A stretch of DNA of 64,000 nt from Anthracocystis setariae (lineage: Eukaryota > Basidiomycota > Ustilaginomycetes > Ustilaginales > Ustilaginaceae): NCBI GenBank assembly GCA_928724745.1, contig CAKMXJ010000004.1, positions 558,001 through 622,000 on the forward strand. The letters run 5' to 3'. The translations under genes and the position numbers were made by a program. Below are positions 19,021 through 28,681 of the stretch, in pieces (the stretch's first letter is position 1; the number at the start of each line of letters is the position of its first letter). The notes beneath the pieces were generated by a model. The model was not told the DNA's origin, did not search any database, and saw only the letters and a program-made list of their open reading frames with translations.

Positions 19021-21522
19021 ATGGTCAAGGCTACATCCAGCAAGAAAGCTGGCTCGAGCTCCAGTGCTTTGTCTGCACTTGAGCAGGTGCAAGCTCTGCA
19101 ATCCGCGCTCCTCTCGTCATCTGATCTCAACCCACTTTCGGATCTTCTCGCGCTCGCAAAGAAGCTCGCCAAGACATCTGCCGACCGATCACCAAAGGAG
19201 AAGAAGGATGCTGCCGTCGCTTTGCACAGAGCAGCACTTGTATTGGTCAAATCGATGAAGTCGCTCGCTAGCGAGGACAAGATCCCGTTCGACAAGGATG
19301 TGGATCAGGATGGATACATCCTGGCGTACGGTGCCAAGGCTGGAAAGAAGACTGACTCGGCAGCAGTAACGGCCAAGGCCAAGGAGGCCAAGAGCAAGGT
19401 CGAGGACTGGATCAGGATGCGTTGGAACGAAACCGTCGAGCTTCTCTGTGCATTGCTCGCACACGAAGTCGAGGGACTAAGGTTGGAATCGCTGCAGATG
19501 CTGGTTGAATTGCAAACTTCGGCTTCCTCCTCGCTTACGCGCATCGTCGCTGCCGCTTCCGCCGCTAAAGCGGCTGCCAAGTCCTCATCGAGCAGCAAGG
19601 GTACGGATACTTCCGTTCAAGCAACACATGCGCTTTGGAGCGCCAGTCCATGGCGTGCCCTGACGCTCGCTCTCATCGCCGGCCCTCCGAGTCCCAACAA
19701 GCTTGGCGATGGCGAAGCAGGAACGCGTCACACAGTCACCCGCATCGATACAGGCGTTCCAGGGGACGTCAGGATACAGTTTGTCCAAAGCGGCTTGGAG
19801 GAGTACGACGATGTCCGACTTGCCACGCTCCGCGAAATCAGTCTGGCTCTTCGCAAGCCTTCGCCAAGTGTCATTGGCAACGCTTCACTCCGTGCACACA
19901 CATTGGCACTTCTCATTCAGCTCACTGCCATCCCCACGGCGCCAGAAGATCTGAACAACTTCCTCATCGAGCAGCTGTCCATCCCACCGCTTGGAGCAAA
20001 GAAGAAAAAGAGCAAGAAGGTCGCTGGGAAGGGACTGTCTGTTGTGGATGACGGTGATTCGGAGGAGGACGGCAAGGCTGCCGAAGAAGAGGACGATGAT
20101 ATGGAGGGTTGGTTCTCGGACTCGGACGATGAGGGTGGAGTTCGAGCTGGAGCAACAGCGGGCGAGAAGAAGCGGGCTGATGACAAGAAAGCTGTTGGCG
20201 GTCTTGGCTCTGCCGCTCGCTCTGCTGCCCAATCGAAACGTAAGAGGAAGTCGTTCCACGAAGCGCTTCACTCCCTTGCTGCCCAACGTGCCGCCTTTTC
20301 GGCTGCTTGGTTGAACCTTTTGCTTCCGCGCCGCTCCACCTCGGACTCCGTTCTGCCCAAGGCAACGCTCATCGGAGGTGAACTCAGCCTTACAGCCACA
20401 CACGAGGTCCTCGTCCGTCTGCATGCGCAGATCCTGCCTCATCTCAGCAAACCCACTCTGCTGCACGACTTCTTGGTCTCTTGCCTCGACTCGCGAGGAG
20501 CTACTGCGCTTCTGGCCCTCAATGCCATCTTCACTTTGGTTACAAGGCACAATCTCGACTATCCGCAGTTCTACACACGACTCTACGCCATGCTCGATGC
20601 TTCTGTGCTCCACATGAAGTACCGTGCTCGCTTCCTGCGTCTTCTCGAGACTTTCCTATCTTCCACCCACCTCTCCTCCGCGCTCGTAGCTAGCTTCGCC
20701 AAGCGACTGTCGAGGTTAAGCCTGCGCGCTCCGCCAGCTGCCATCGCCTCGGTGGTGCCGTTTGTCTACAACCTGCTCAAGCGGCATCCACGCTGCATGG
20801 CCATGATTCACAAAGAATGGGATGGCGACAGGCTCAACATCGGTCCAGCTGGGGTTCAGGATCCTTTCAAGCCCGAAGAGAAGGATCCGCTCAAGACGAA
20901 TGCGCTCGAGAGCTCGTTGTGGGAGCTCGCATCTTTCGGTGCCGCGGCTATCGCCAAGGGCAACTCGGGTGGACCGGCGATGGGTGCAGATGAGGAGAGC
21001 ATTCTTCCGGGCGAAGCTCACTACTTGGGCTCGGTGACGAGTTTGGCACGCATCTTTGCCGAACCCTTTACGCGCGAACGTTACAGTCTGGACGACTTCC
21101 TCGACATCACCTACGGCACTCTGTTCGAGACCGAGACCAGGAAGACGCTCAACAAGCCTGAAGGTGCAAGGAAGAGGGCGGCACCAGCACTTGCCTATAG
21201 TCTCCCCGGTGGCTTTGGCGCTGGAGGCTCGACCGACAACACCACATGCAACCGCGTCGACGTTTTCCCCAGCGAATCCGGCCGTGTCCGAGCTAAGCAG
21301 AGTCTGGCAGCTGCCGAGAAGGAGGAAGAGGACGAGATGCAGAGAGAGCGCGACGAGAGGAAGAGGAAGTTGGGTGCGGTAGGTGAGGAGGATGAGGATG
21401 AAGAGGAAAGGGAAGCGAGGGAGGCGATCGAGGAGCTCAAGAGGGCCGAGAGAGCCAAGAAGAGGAAGGTGGATGAATCTGGTACTCACGATGTGTGCGC
21501 TATGCTGTTCAGCTTTGCATGA
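19021..21522 (+). CDS. NOC4: Nucleolar complex protein 4 (Noc4/Utp19)
   Basis: Noc4 binds Nop14 and is needed for 40S subunit maturation and export. The 833-residue protein has a helical N-terminal half and an acidic/basic insert at about 340-400 (GDSEEDGKAAEEEDDDMEGW). The CBF/Mak21-type domain at about 460-640 carries the Noc4 signature: LNAIFTLVTRHNLDYPQFYT, then YRARFLRLLETFLSSTHLS, then FVYNLLKRHPRCMAMIH. The Lys/Glu-rich C-terminus (RAKKRKVDES) looks like a nuclear localisation signal. The start is the ATG at 19021 (agATGGTCAAG); an open frame upstream to 18964 lacks conservation. Somewhat longer than yeast Noc4 because of the inserts. No intron is evident. Confidence 0.93.
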   Translation: MVKATSSKKAGSSSSALSALEQVQALQSALLSSSDLNPLSDLLALAKKLAKTSADRSPKEKKDAAVALHRAALVLVKSMKSLASEDKIPFDKDVDQDGYILAYGAKAGKKTDSAAVTAKAKEAKSKVEDWIRMRWNETVELLCALLAHEVEGLRLESLQMLVELQTSASSSLTRIVAAASAAKAAAKSSSSSKGTDTSVQATHALWSASPWRALTLALIAGPPSPNKLGDGEAGTRHTVTRIDTGVPGDVRIQFVQSGLEEYDDVRLATLREISLALRKPSPSVIGNASLRAHTLALLIQLTAIPTAPEDLNNFLIEQLSIPPLGAKKKKSKKVAGKGLSVVDDGDSEEDGKAAEEEDDDMEGWFSDSDDEGGVRAGATAGEKKRADDKKAVGGLGSAARSAAQSKRKRKSFHEALHSLAAQRAAFSAAWLNLLLPRRSTSDSVLPKATLIGGELSLTATHEVLVRLHAQILPHLSKPTLLHDFLVSCLDSRGATALLALNAIFTLVTRHNLDYPQFYTRLYAMLDASVLHMKYRARFLRLLETFLSSTHLSSALVASFAKRLSRLSLRAPPAAIASVVPFVYNLLKRHPRCMAMIHKEWDGDRLNIGPAGVQDPFKPEEKDPLKTNALESSLWELASFGAAAIAKGNSGGPAMGADEESILPGEAHYLGSVTSLARIFAEPFTRERYSLDDFLDITYGTLFETETRKTLNKPEGARKRAAPALAYSLPGGFGAGGSTDNTTCNRVDVFPSESGRVRAKQSLAAAEKEEEDEMQRERDERKRKLGAVGEEDEDEEEREAREAIEELKRAERAKKRKVDESGTHDVCAMLFSFA

Positions 21523-22051
21523 GGCCTCAATATATAGCATCCAGGACGGCTCACTCTTGCTCCTACATATATCTCTTTGCGCAACTCAACAGTGCCATGC
21601 TTGACTGTGTTGCTTGCCAAAAAAAAAATCAAGTTTCATATTGCGAAAACCACACTTGCTACCACATTCAGAGGTGGGGTGCAGTGGTGTGGAAATTCCC
21701 GACTAAAAAATCTCGTTTTGAGCTTTGAGCTTGTAGAGTGCATGGGCCAGGTTCATCAACCTTGGTCCAGGTGTTGCTTAGCGAGCGAGGCAACCCGGGA
21801 AGTAGACAAGGCTGGGCATCTTGAAACAAAGGAGAGTCGACTGCGCACTGGTGAAGACAAAGGGCCCAAGCGCGAGCTAATTCGGTCGTCACGCATAATC
21901 GCTACGCCTTTTCTGCTGCCACAGCACTTCCAGTATAAGAAGGCGACCCACACACTAGCATTATTGTTCTTTTCTTCTGCTTCCTCCTCCTCTCCTTCTC
22001 CATCCACATCTGCAAGACCCGACCTGATCTTCTGAAATTTTGGACATCGTG
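21523..22051. other. Spacer NOC4/orphan gene
   Basis: This 529-bp spacer has an A-run near 21619 and C/T-rich sequence just before the next start. I see no gene. Confidence 0.6.
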
Positions 22052-23983
22052 ATGGCCGAGTCTCCGGAACGCGTAGCCATGTTGGCCGACCTCATGGAGG
22101 CACTTTTTGCCTCCGCCTCCACCCCTCCATATCAACCTCCCAATCCTACCACCGAACCCAGCAACTATGCCGCATACAAAGACCAGATGGACGACTGGTT
22201 GGAACACACTGGTCGTCAATTCCTCATCAGTGCGCGACCCTATCTCACCGTCGACGAAGCGCTCAAGCCAGTGCCCAAGTCGCTTCCCATCCTTCAGGGT
22301 CACGCACTCACCCCACGCCAGCTCCTCGAGTACAACGATCTCAAGCTGCGATTCATGTATCACAAGGCTCGTCACTTCCGCAACAACGAGCTACCCAAAT
22401 ACGACAATGACCTCGTCGGAAGGAAACAGGCCATCATTCGGTTTGGCGAATTCTTGCATGAGGCGTCAAGCGGGCCCAATTGGCGCGAAAACATGCATCC
22501 CATGCCTACACCCAGCGCAGTCTATGTTGGGCAGTCCGACTACTATCCAAATGGCTCGGCCAATGTGTACAATGACCGTCGTTTTGGCGACAAGTCTAAA
22601 CCTCAAGAGACTAGCAAGCCGAAAAAGGCCACCTCATCAGGAGCTGCAGCTGTCGACCCGGCCAAGCCTAAGACTTCGGTGCCAACTTCTACGAAGGCAA
22701 CTGAAGGTGAAGAAGGCCAGAACATGACGGGAGAGGACGATGACGACTACGATGATGACGATACGTCCCTGGACAGCGAAGACGACTTCTACGATGAATT
22801 GCACTACGATGCAGCGATGCACGATTATTGGAATGATCACGAAGGCATGCCTGGTGTTCGGAACGAGGCGGGCGTCTCTGGAAGTTACGGTGACGACCAA
22901 GCTAGTGAAGCATGGCAACGTAGGTTCGAGATTGAGATAATGCAGAACATGCGCAAGGAACTGATCGAAAAGATTGATGAATTCAATCACGCCTCGATCA
23001 AGTCTCAGGCGGAAAAGGGAGACCACAAGGGAGACAAAACCAATGGTGAGATGAACGGCGGCCTTCGAGACGAGAAAGGCAAGAGTAAGGAAAAAGGGAA
23101 AGCGAAGGAAGGTTATGAACCTGGAAGTGGTGCGGAGGCGGCTTCCACAAACCGAGGATCTGCTCCTAGCCTCAAGAACAAGAACGAGGGAGAGCGCAAG
23201 GCTCCGGCATCCACTCTGGCACACCTTGCCAAACTGTTTGGTCAAGCTTCGCCCATGAGCCGTCCGGTTCATCTCAAGACTTCGGTCAGCGCCGTTGGAT
23301 TGAACCTGGCTATCGTTCCGAACTCTTTCAGCAACGATGCCACCAAATCAGTTGAGATGAAGGACAGCAAGGCAGGGCGGGAACCGAAAAAGGCCAAAAA
23401 AGAAGACAAGGATGACCGTGTAGCGCAGTGGAGAGCTCGCTATCCTTCGGCGGTTGAGATCATCGCCAAGCGTGGAGATGTGGAACAGCTGAAACTAGCG
23501 CTCCGTGGAGTAGAACAGCGTCTTGCAGAGCTCGAGGGCACAGCGTCCGATGGAAACGATGGTAAGACGGGCAAAGCGGGTCAGAATGGTAAAGACAAGC
23601 AAGTCGCACCGGAGAGGAAGAGTACGGTCAAATCTAGGGAACCGAAGAAGCCCAAAACGTCGCCCACTGCAACCAAGAAGTCCACCGCCGCTCTGCGTAA
23701 ACGCAAAGCGAAAGACGTTTCAACTGGCAGCTCGAGCAACAGCTCCAAACCTCCTCTTCAACCTGTCGCTAAGAAGATCGCGACTTCTGCATCGAACTCG
23801 GCCACCACCGCAAGCAAACCTCCGAACGCTGCCATTTCAGGCCAACCTCAACCCCAACCTCAACCTCAAGCACACACCCAAAGCAAGCCGAAGCCGAAAA
23901 CCCTCGTAGTGATGGTGTACAAGAAACGCTTCCTCCCCTCGAAACGTCCACTTCGAGACAGCTGGCTCTCGCACCACGCATAA
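22052..23983 (+). CDS. Orphan, largely disordered acidic/basic protein
   Basis: This 643-residue protein is of no family I recognise. Residues 1-150 look ordered: MAESPERVAMLADLMEALF, MDDWLEHTGRQFLISARPYL, LTPRQLLEYNDLKLRFMYHK. A poly-acidic stretch follows at about 230-260 (DDDDYDDDDTSLDSEDD). A helical piece with FEIEIMQNMRKELIEKIDEF comes next. The rest is Lys/Ser/Thr-rich with several likely nuclear localisation signals, a short ordered block (ARYPSAVEIIAKRGDVEQL, then a coiled coil ALRGVEQRLAELEG) and a Pro-Gln repeat near the C-terminus. A nuclear or chromatin role is plausible but only inferred from composition. The ATG at 22052 is the first in frame. Confidence 0.62.
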   Translation: MAESPERVAMLADLMEALFASASTPPYQPPNPTTEPSNYAAYKDQMDDWLEHTGRQFLISARPYLTVDEALKPVPKSLPILQGHALTPRQLLEYNDLKLRFMYHKARHFRNNELPKYDNDLVGRKQAIIRFGEFLHEASSGPNWRENMHPMPTPSAVYVGQSDYYPNGSANVYNDRRFGDKSKPQETSKPKKATSSGAAAVDPAKPKTSVPTSTKATEGEEGQNMTGEDDDDYDDDDTSLDSEDDFYDELHYDAAMHDYWNDHEGMPGVRNEAGVSGSYGDDQASEAWQRRFEIEIMQNMRKELIEKIDEFNHASIKSQAEKGDHKGDKTNGEMNGGLRDEKGKSKEKGKAKEGYEPGSGAEAASTNRGSAPSLKNKNEGERKAPASTLAHLAKLFGQASPMSRPVHLKTSVSAVGLNLAIVPNSFSNDATKSVEMKDSKAGREPKKAKKEDKDDRVAQWRARYPSAVEIIAKRGDVEQLKLALRGVEQRLAELEGTASDGNDGKTGKAGQNGKDKQVAPERKSTVKSREPKKPKTSPTATKKSTAALRKRKAKDVSTGSSSNSSKPPLQPVAKKIATSASNSATTASKPPNAAISGQPQPQPQPQAHTQSKPKPKTLVVMVYKKRFLPSKRPLRDSWLSHHA

Positions 23984-24116
23984 CTCCTCCCTCTTAAATC
24001 TCACAGTGACCAAGCTCTTCACACACACACAGATCTAAGCACCCAGAAAAGAGAGAACAATTCCTTCTTACTGTAGCGTACTTGTACCAACCAAACGAAA
24101 TGAGCAACCCCTACAA

Positions 24117-26152
24117 TCACTTACCCGCACCCCCTCCACCACCACCACCACCACCACCACCCGCTTGCTGCTGGCCGCCCGCGCCTGCGCCTGCGCCAAC
24201 CGGCTTGGTCCTCGGAGGCGGGATGGGCACAGCGCCAGGAAACGGCACTCTCAAATTCCAATTTCTCTCCAAATGCAACTGGACATCTCGCACCTCCAAC
24301 CTATCCGCTTTCCTATGCTTGGCTAGCCTGCAGGCCATTGTGGTGACGCTATCTATAAACTCGTCGGCGAGTTGGAGGAGAAGATCCTCTACGGCGCCGT
24401 CAAGTTTCTCGGTAGGATCTAATTCGGTGACGAGGTCCGAGATTTTGCGTTTGGTTAGCAGTGACGATGTGGCCGATTGCGTCTGGTGCGTTGATGCGGT
24501 GGTGATTGGGAGAAGCGTGGACGAGGAGGAGGAGGTGTTGGTGGTGTTGGTGGTGGTGGTGGTGAGTGCGGCGGTGGCGGTGGCAGCAGCAGCCGTGGCG
24601 ACGTCAGTGTTGATAGCAACTTCGTCATTGGGCAAACCGAGCAACTCTTCGGCACTGTTGCCGTTGGAGCGAGTGGCGAGACCCAACAATTCGTCGAGCG
24701 CAGCATCGTCACCCACTCCCGAAGCCGCCGTGCCCATCGGATTGGGTCGTGTAATAATCGCAGGCGTCCCAATCACTGGCGCCACTCCCAACCCTTGCGT
24801 CATAGATGCCCGCGGACCCGCCGCATTCGGATACGGCTCCGGCGTTCTACTCCCCGACACATTGAGCACGGGTGGGATCGCAACATTCGCATAACTCGCC
24901 GCCGCCGCCGACATGGCCGTCACCGGCGTTCCGCCCACAGTCGGCGCGGTCGACGTCGGCATCGATCCAGCCGCAGCCGTCGTCGCCGCGGCATTGGCTC
25001 CCCCAAGAGGCTTAGCCGAAGCCGGCGTTCCCGGCGCACCACCAAGAGTGTTGGCCGTCGCAGGCGACGCCTGCATCCCGGTTCCACCCACCGCGGTGTT
25101 GATCGGTGCCGGAGTTGGAGAAGCCGTGGCTTTCCCCTTCGCCGCTTTCGCCTTGGCTTCCTTGTCCTTAGCCTCTTTCTCCTTGCGCTCCTTTTCCTCC
25201 TTCTCCTTCTTCTCCTTTTCCTCCTTCTTGAGCGCTGCCTTGCTCTTGGTCGCCGCTTTAGGCTTCGGCGCCTCTTTCGCCTTCTGCTGCGGCGTACCCC
25301 CCGCAGTCGCTGGCGTCGGCGCCGAAGCCACAGGCGTCACCGGCGTAGCAGGCACCCCACCCGCACTCACCCCCGCAGCAGGCGGCACGGGACTAGCCGT
25401 AGCTGCTACGGTCTGTGGCGTCCCTCCAGCCTGAACCGGTGTACCCGCCTGCATCTGTTGCTGCTGTTGCTGTTGGGCTTGCTGCTGCCTAAAACTCTCC
25501 CTGACGATCTGAATCTGTTTCGCCAACGCAGCCTGTTGGTTCCTCGTCTCCTGAAGCGCGTTTTGAATCTGGGCCCTCTCCTCGGGCTTCAGCTGATTAT
25601 TGCTGAGAGCGCTTTCGAGCGCTTGCAGCTTCATGCGCAGGGGTTGGGCGATGCGGTTGAACTGCTCCAGAAGCGCCTGTTCGGATTGCGGCATCTGCGC
25701 ACCTCCTGTAGGTGCTTGTGGAGGTCGAACCATGGCTGGATTCGCTTGCTGCTGCTGTTGCTGTTGCTGTTGTTGTTGGGCCGCCGCAGCTACAGCCGCG
25801 TTCCGTTGTTGTTGCGCCAGGAGCGCAGCCATCTGTTGCTGCTGAGCGGGAGTGAGCTGTTGTTGCTGTTGTTGGTTTGGAAGTTGAGGTGGTCGCACCT
25901 GTTGCTGTTGAGGTTGGGGTTGGGGTTGCTGCGCGTTCATCTGCTGCTGCTGCTGTTGTTGTTGTTGCTGCTGCGGAGGACGAACCTGCCCCTGCTGAGC
26001 CTGTTGTGCTTGATGCGCACTCACAATCGCCTTCAACTGCGCCAACTGCTCGGGACTCACCTTGCCCTCCCTAGCCGCTTGGAAAAGCGCCGCCAACCCC
26101 TGCGGATTGTTCTGCACCAACGCTTGCAGAGCCTGCATATTCACCGCCTGTC

Positions 26153-26189
<37 letters not shown>

Positions 26190-26441
26190 ACCCGCCTGCA
26201 CCTGCTGCTGTGGCTGACTCGAGGACGCACCAGCTTGCTGCTGCTGTTGCTGTGCGAGTTGCTGCGCACGCAGCGCTTGAAGCTGCTGTTGTTGCAGCAG
26301 CGCTGCTTTGTACTGGGCAGCTTGCGCGGCGGTTTGGGGTGCACCTTGCGGTATCTGACCATTATTACCACCACCACCACCACCACCACCATTCTGCTGT
26401 TGACCAGGCTGCTGCTGCTGCTGCTGCTGCTGATTGTTCAT
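24117..26441 (-). CDS. TAF12: TFIID/SAGA subunit Taf12 (histone fold), Gln-rich
   Basis: Taf12 pairs with Taf4 in TFIID and with Ada1 in SAGA through an H2B-like histone fold. In this 774-residue protein the fold lies at about 660-735: [66 protein letters not shown]. Everything before it is low complexity: repeated poly-Gln tracts, Ala/Pro/Thr-rich linkers and a charged Lys/Glu block at about 395-430. The C-terminus is a poly-Gly tail. The CAG/CTG microsatellites on the minus strand are expected to vary in length. The frame ends in GGTAAGTGA, a donor-like sequence, so the last two residues could instead be an exon edge; neither nearby acceptor gives a familiar tail. It converges with the orphan gene over 133 bp. 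Confidence 0.93.
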
Positions 26442-26886
26442 CCTCGGCGCGATGCGATCGTCACGGTTGGTAAACGCTGGGGAGCAGTCAAAAATGCGGT
26501 GGAGCGCAAGCGTGCTGGTGGACGATCGTCAACGCGATTCGATCGTGTTGTTGATGGAGGAGTGTGCGCTCACAGCGATTGGAGAATGAATGAGGGCGAG
26601 ATGGGGAGAAGCTGAGTGTTTGACTGCAAAGTGGATGTGCACGAGGCAAGAGAAGCGAGCGGATGGCGGAGCGTGTCTGACAGAGAGTCGTTCCCTCTTC
26701 CGAAATTCCTACCCACTTATCGTGCGCTACAAATCGGCGATTCATTCGTAAAACCTAACACATTTTCTTCCCATTTTCACCATGCTCTTCCCACGCTCAC
26801 CACGCCTCAAGCACACATTATTCAGATTCATACCATCAAAGAGGGAGGCATGGATTCCAGCTGCCACGAGATGAAACGTGTACCAC
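26442..26886. other. Spacer TAF12/ATG5
   Basis: These 445 bp hold the TAF12 promoter and the ATG5 3' flank. I see no gene. Confidence 0.6.
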
Positions 26887-28329
26887 TCATCCTACTAGCC
26901 CAATAACAACCGTCACCCAACCATCGGCTCCCACGAGCGCACTGCCCAACCAACCGATCTCTGCATCGAGTGGAACCCTGACCCCCTGAACCACCGCATA
27001 CGCCAAAGCCGCCGGCGCAGGCTGAAACGTACTAAAGCTTGGTGGCGGTGGGAACAACAACGGAAACAGCGCAGAAAGAACGCTTCCAAGCGTATTCGCT
27101 CGGCCATCCTCCAACAGCGGCGCTACGGGTTCTTGCACGATCGGCGCATTATCCGGCAAAAAGAAGCGGATCGGGATACTCCTCACCGCACTTGCCGACG
27201 CGGCCGGTGGATCAGACGACGTCGTCGACGTGATCGTAGACGCCAAACTCGGCGCCAGCGATGCCTGGCTCTCGTTTGGCTGGGTGGTCAGACTGCGTTG
27301 GATCGGGGGTGCGCTTCGGTCCTCGCCTAGATTCAACGAAAGCGTTCGTGACGTTAGGGGCGTTCTGCCCATCGGAGCGGACAGGAAGGATGGTTCCGGG
27401 CTTGAGATGAGCGTGGTTGGGATGAGCTTGTTTGCAACGCTCCAGAAGAGGTCGTAGTCGTGCGAGATGACGCCTTCCCAAAGACTGTCCTGCTCCTGCT
27501 TCCTTAGATTCGTCACCTTCTTGGTCGATCCGTACCGCACAAAGTCGGCCTCCTTGATCATCGACATGAACGACGTCTTGCAGCTTTCGAGCCCGGCGTT
27601 ACTGTGAAGTCGTTCTACTGGCGGTTTACTAAGACGCAATTTGATGCGCCAGGGCAATGGCGAGACGTGACTCCATGCCTCGGGAGCCCCCAAACTTGAA
27701 GCGGTTGCTTCCTCCCGTAGCGCTCCGAGGCCAGAAGACGTTGCAGTGGGCGGTTGGTAAGCGATGGTCGTCCGAGCAGGATTAGCCGTGTGATAGTCAT
27801 ATAATAGCCCAATCTGCCAATGCCACCTCAGCGGCTGACCTTCGTACTCGAACCACAGCTCCTTCTCATTAAACGCCGCCAAAGCTGGCGCATCCAACAC
27901 CAGCTCTATCAGATTCTTCCTGACATCTGCGACGATGAGGGGAAGGTAGCCCGTTCGCGGTACCACGAGATAGGTTGAGTCGATACTGGTGTCAGCGCCT
28001 GCAGGAAGCTCCGTAGGATCGAGAGTGACGCAGATTGGAACGGTGCCTTCCCAAACGAGCCTTCTGAACGTCGTGGTCGACTGACCCGCAGAGTTCGTCG
28101 CAAACGATGCTGGAGCTGGCGATGCGGTCGAGGAGCGAAACCCCGCGGCGAATGGAGAGCTTGGATGGAGTGATGACGCGGGGCTGGCGGGATGGAGGCT
28201 GCCTTGTGAGAGTAGTGGAGTCGAGGTGGCTGAGTTCGGGGTGAACGGAATGGCAGAGGATCCAGCGGAAGGGTAGTTGCCTGCGGATGCAGAGCGTTGC
28301 TGCGAAGAGGCTGGTGGTGGTTGACTCAT
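26887..28329 (-). CDS. ATG5: Autophagy protein Atg5
   Basis: Atg5 is conjugated to Atg12 and, with Atg16, acts as the E3 for Atg8 lipidation. The 480-residue protein begins with a Ser/Pro/Ala-rich leader. Its UblA domain starts at FRRLVWEGTVPICVTLDPTE. The helical part has KTSFMSMIKEADFVRYGSTK, in which Lys259 aligns with the Atg12 acceptor Lys. HDYDLFWSVANKLIP and the C-terminal UblB part (SIPIRFFLPDNAPIVQEPV, then GVRVPLDAEIGWL) follow. Long Ser/Thr-rich linkers make it larger than the yeast protein (294 residues). I chose the ATG at 28329. The frame continues upstream to 28467 but starts there with TTG and contains a GTC-repeat-encoded Val run. Confidence 0.92.
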   Translation of the reverse strand: MSQPPPASSQQRSASAGNYPSAGSSAIPFTPNSATSTPLLSQGSLHPASPASSLHPSSPFAAGFRSSTASPAPASFATNSAGQSTTTFRRLVWEGTVPICVTLDPTELPAGADTSIDSTYLVVPRTGYLPLIVADVRKNLIELVLDAPALAAFNEKELWFEYEGQPLRWHWQIGLLYDYHTANPARTTIAYQPPTATSSGLGALREEATASSLGAPEAWSHVSPLPWRIKLRLSKPPVERLHSNAGLESCKTSFMSMIKEADFVRYGSTKKVTNLRKQEQDSLWEGVISHDYDLFWSVANKLIPTTLISSPEPSFLSAPMGRTPLTSRTLSLNLGEDRSAPPIQRSLTTQPNESQASLAPSLASTITSTTSSDPPAASASAVRSIPIRFFLPDNAPIVQEPVAPLLEDGRANTLGSVLSALFPLLFPPPPSFSTFQPAPAALAYAVVQGVRVPLDAEIGWLGSALVGADGWVTVVIGLVG

Positions 28330-28669
28330 ATCTTTCAACCCCAACAGCACTGAGACCAGGCTTGTGACGACGACGACGACGAGGAGGCAGGCAGAGGGTG
28401 GAGACGGTGGTGGAGGTGATGTGGTTGCATTGAGACCAACACGCAACTTTGAATCTGATGAGTCCAAATCGGCGCGTTAGGACCCTTGATTTCTGCCCAT
28501 TCTCACACCTGGCTCGTGCAGCATCCTTCGCACTTTGCCTATTCATGAGCCCTTTCATTCTTTGTGCTTCTTGCGAAACATGTACCCTCATGCTCATGGC
28601 GTAATCTTCATCGTCAGCAAACGAACTATCAGATGAGTCCATGAATGGTCTGTTTTCGAAGCAACACGT
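28330..28669. other. Spacer ATG5/KAE1 with possible upstream ORF
   Basis: These 340 bp carry the ATG5 promoter and a (GAC/GTC)n tract near 28367-28384. An ATG at 28642 opens a frame beginning MDSSDSSFADDEDYAMSM that runs past the ATG5 start in another frame. It may be an upstream ORF or an unrecognised exon. Confidence 0.45.
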
Positions 28670-28681
28670 TTAGGCTCGCCA
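28670..28681 (-). other. KAE1: 12-nt terminal exon of KAE1
   Basis: TGGCGAGCC plus TAA follows the acceptor TTACAG. It encodes the conserved C-terminal Trp-Arg. The intron is 97 nt (28682-28778). Confidence 0.82.

Noticed and set aside
24795..26615. 606-codon plus-strand frame opposite TAF12
   Set aside because: It is the antisense shadow of the CAG-rich TAF12 gene (Arg/Leu-rich translation).
28330..28467. In-frame N-terminal extension of ATG5 with a Val-rich, membrane-like stretch
   Set aside because: It begins with TTG, and the Val run is a GTC-repeat artefact. Atg5 proteins have no membrane segment.
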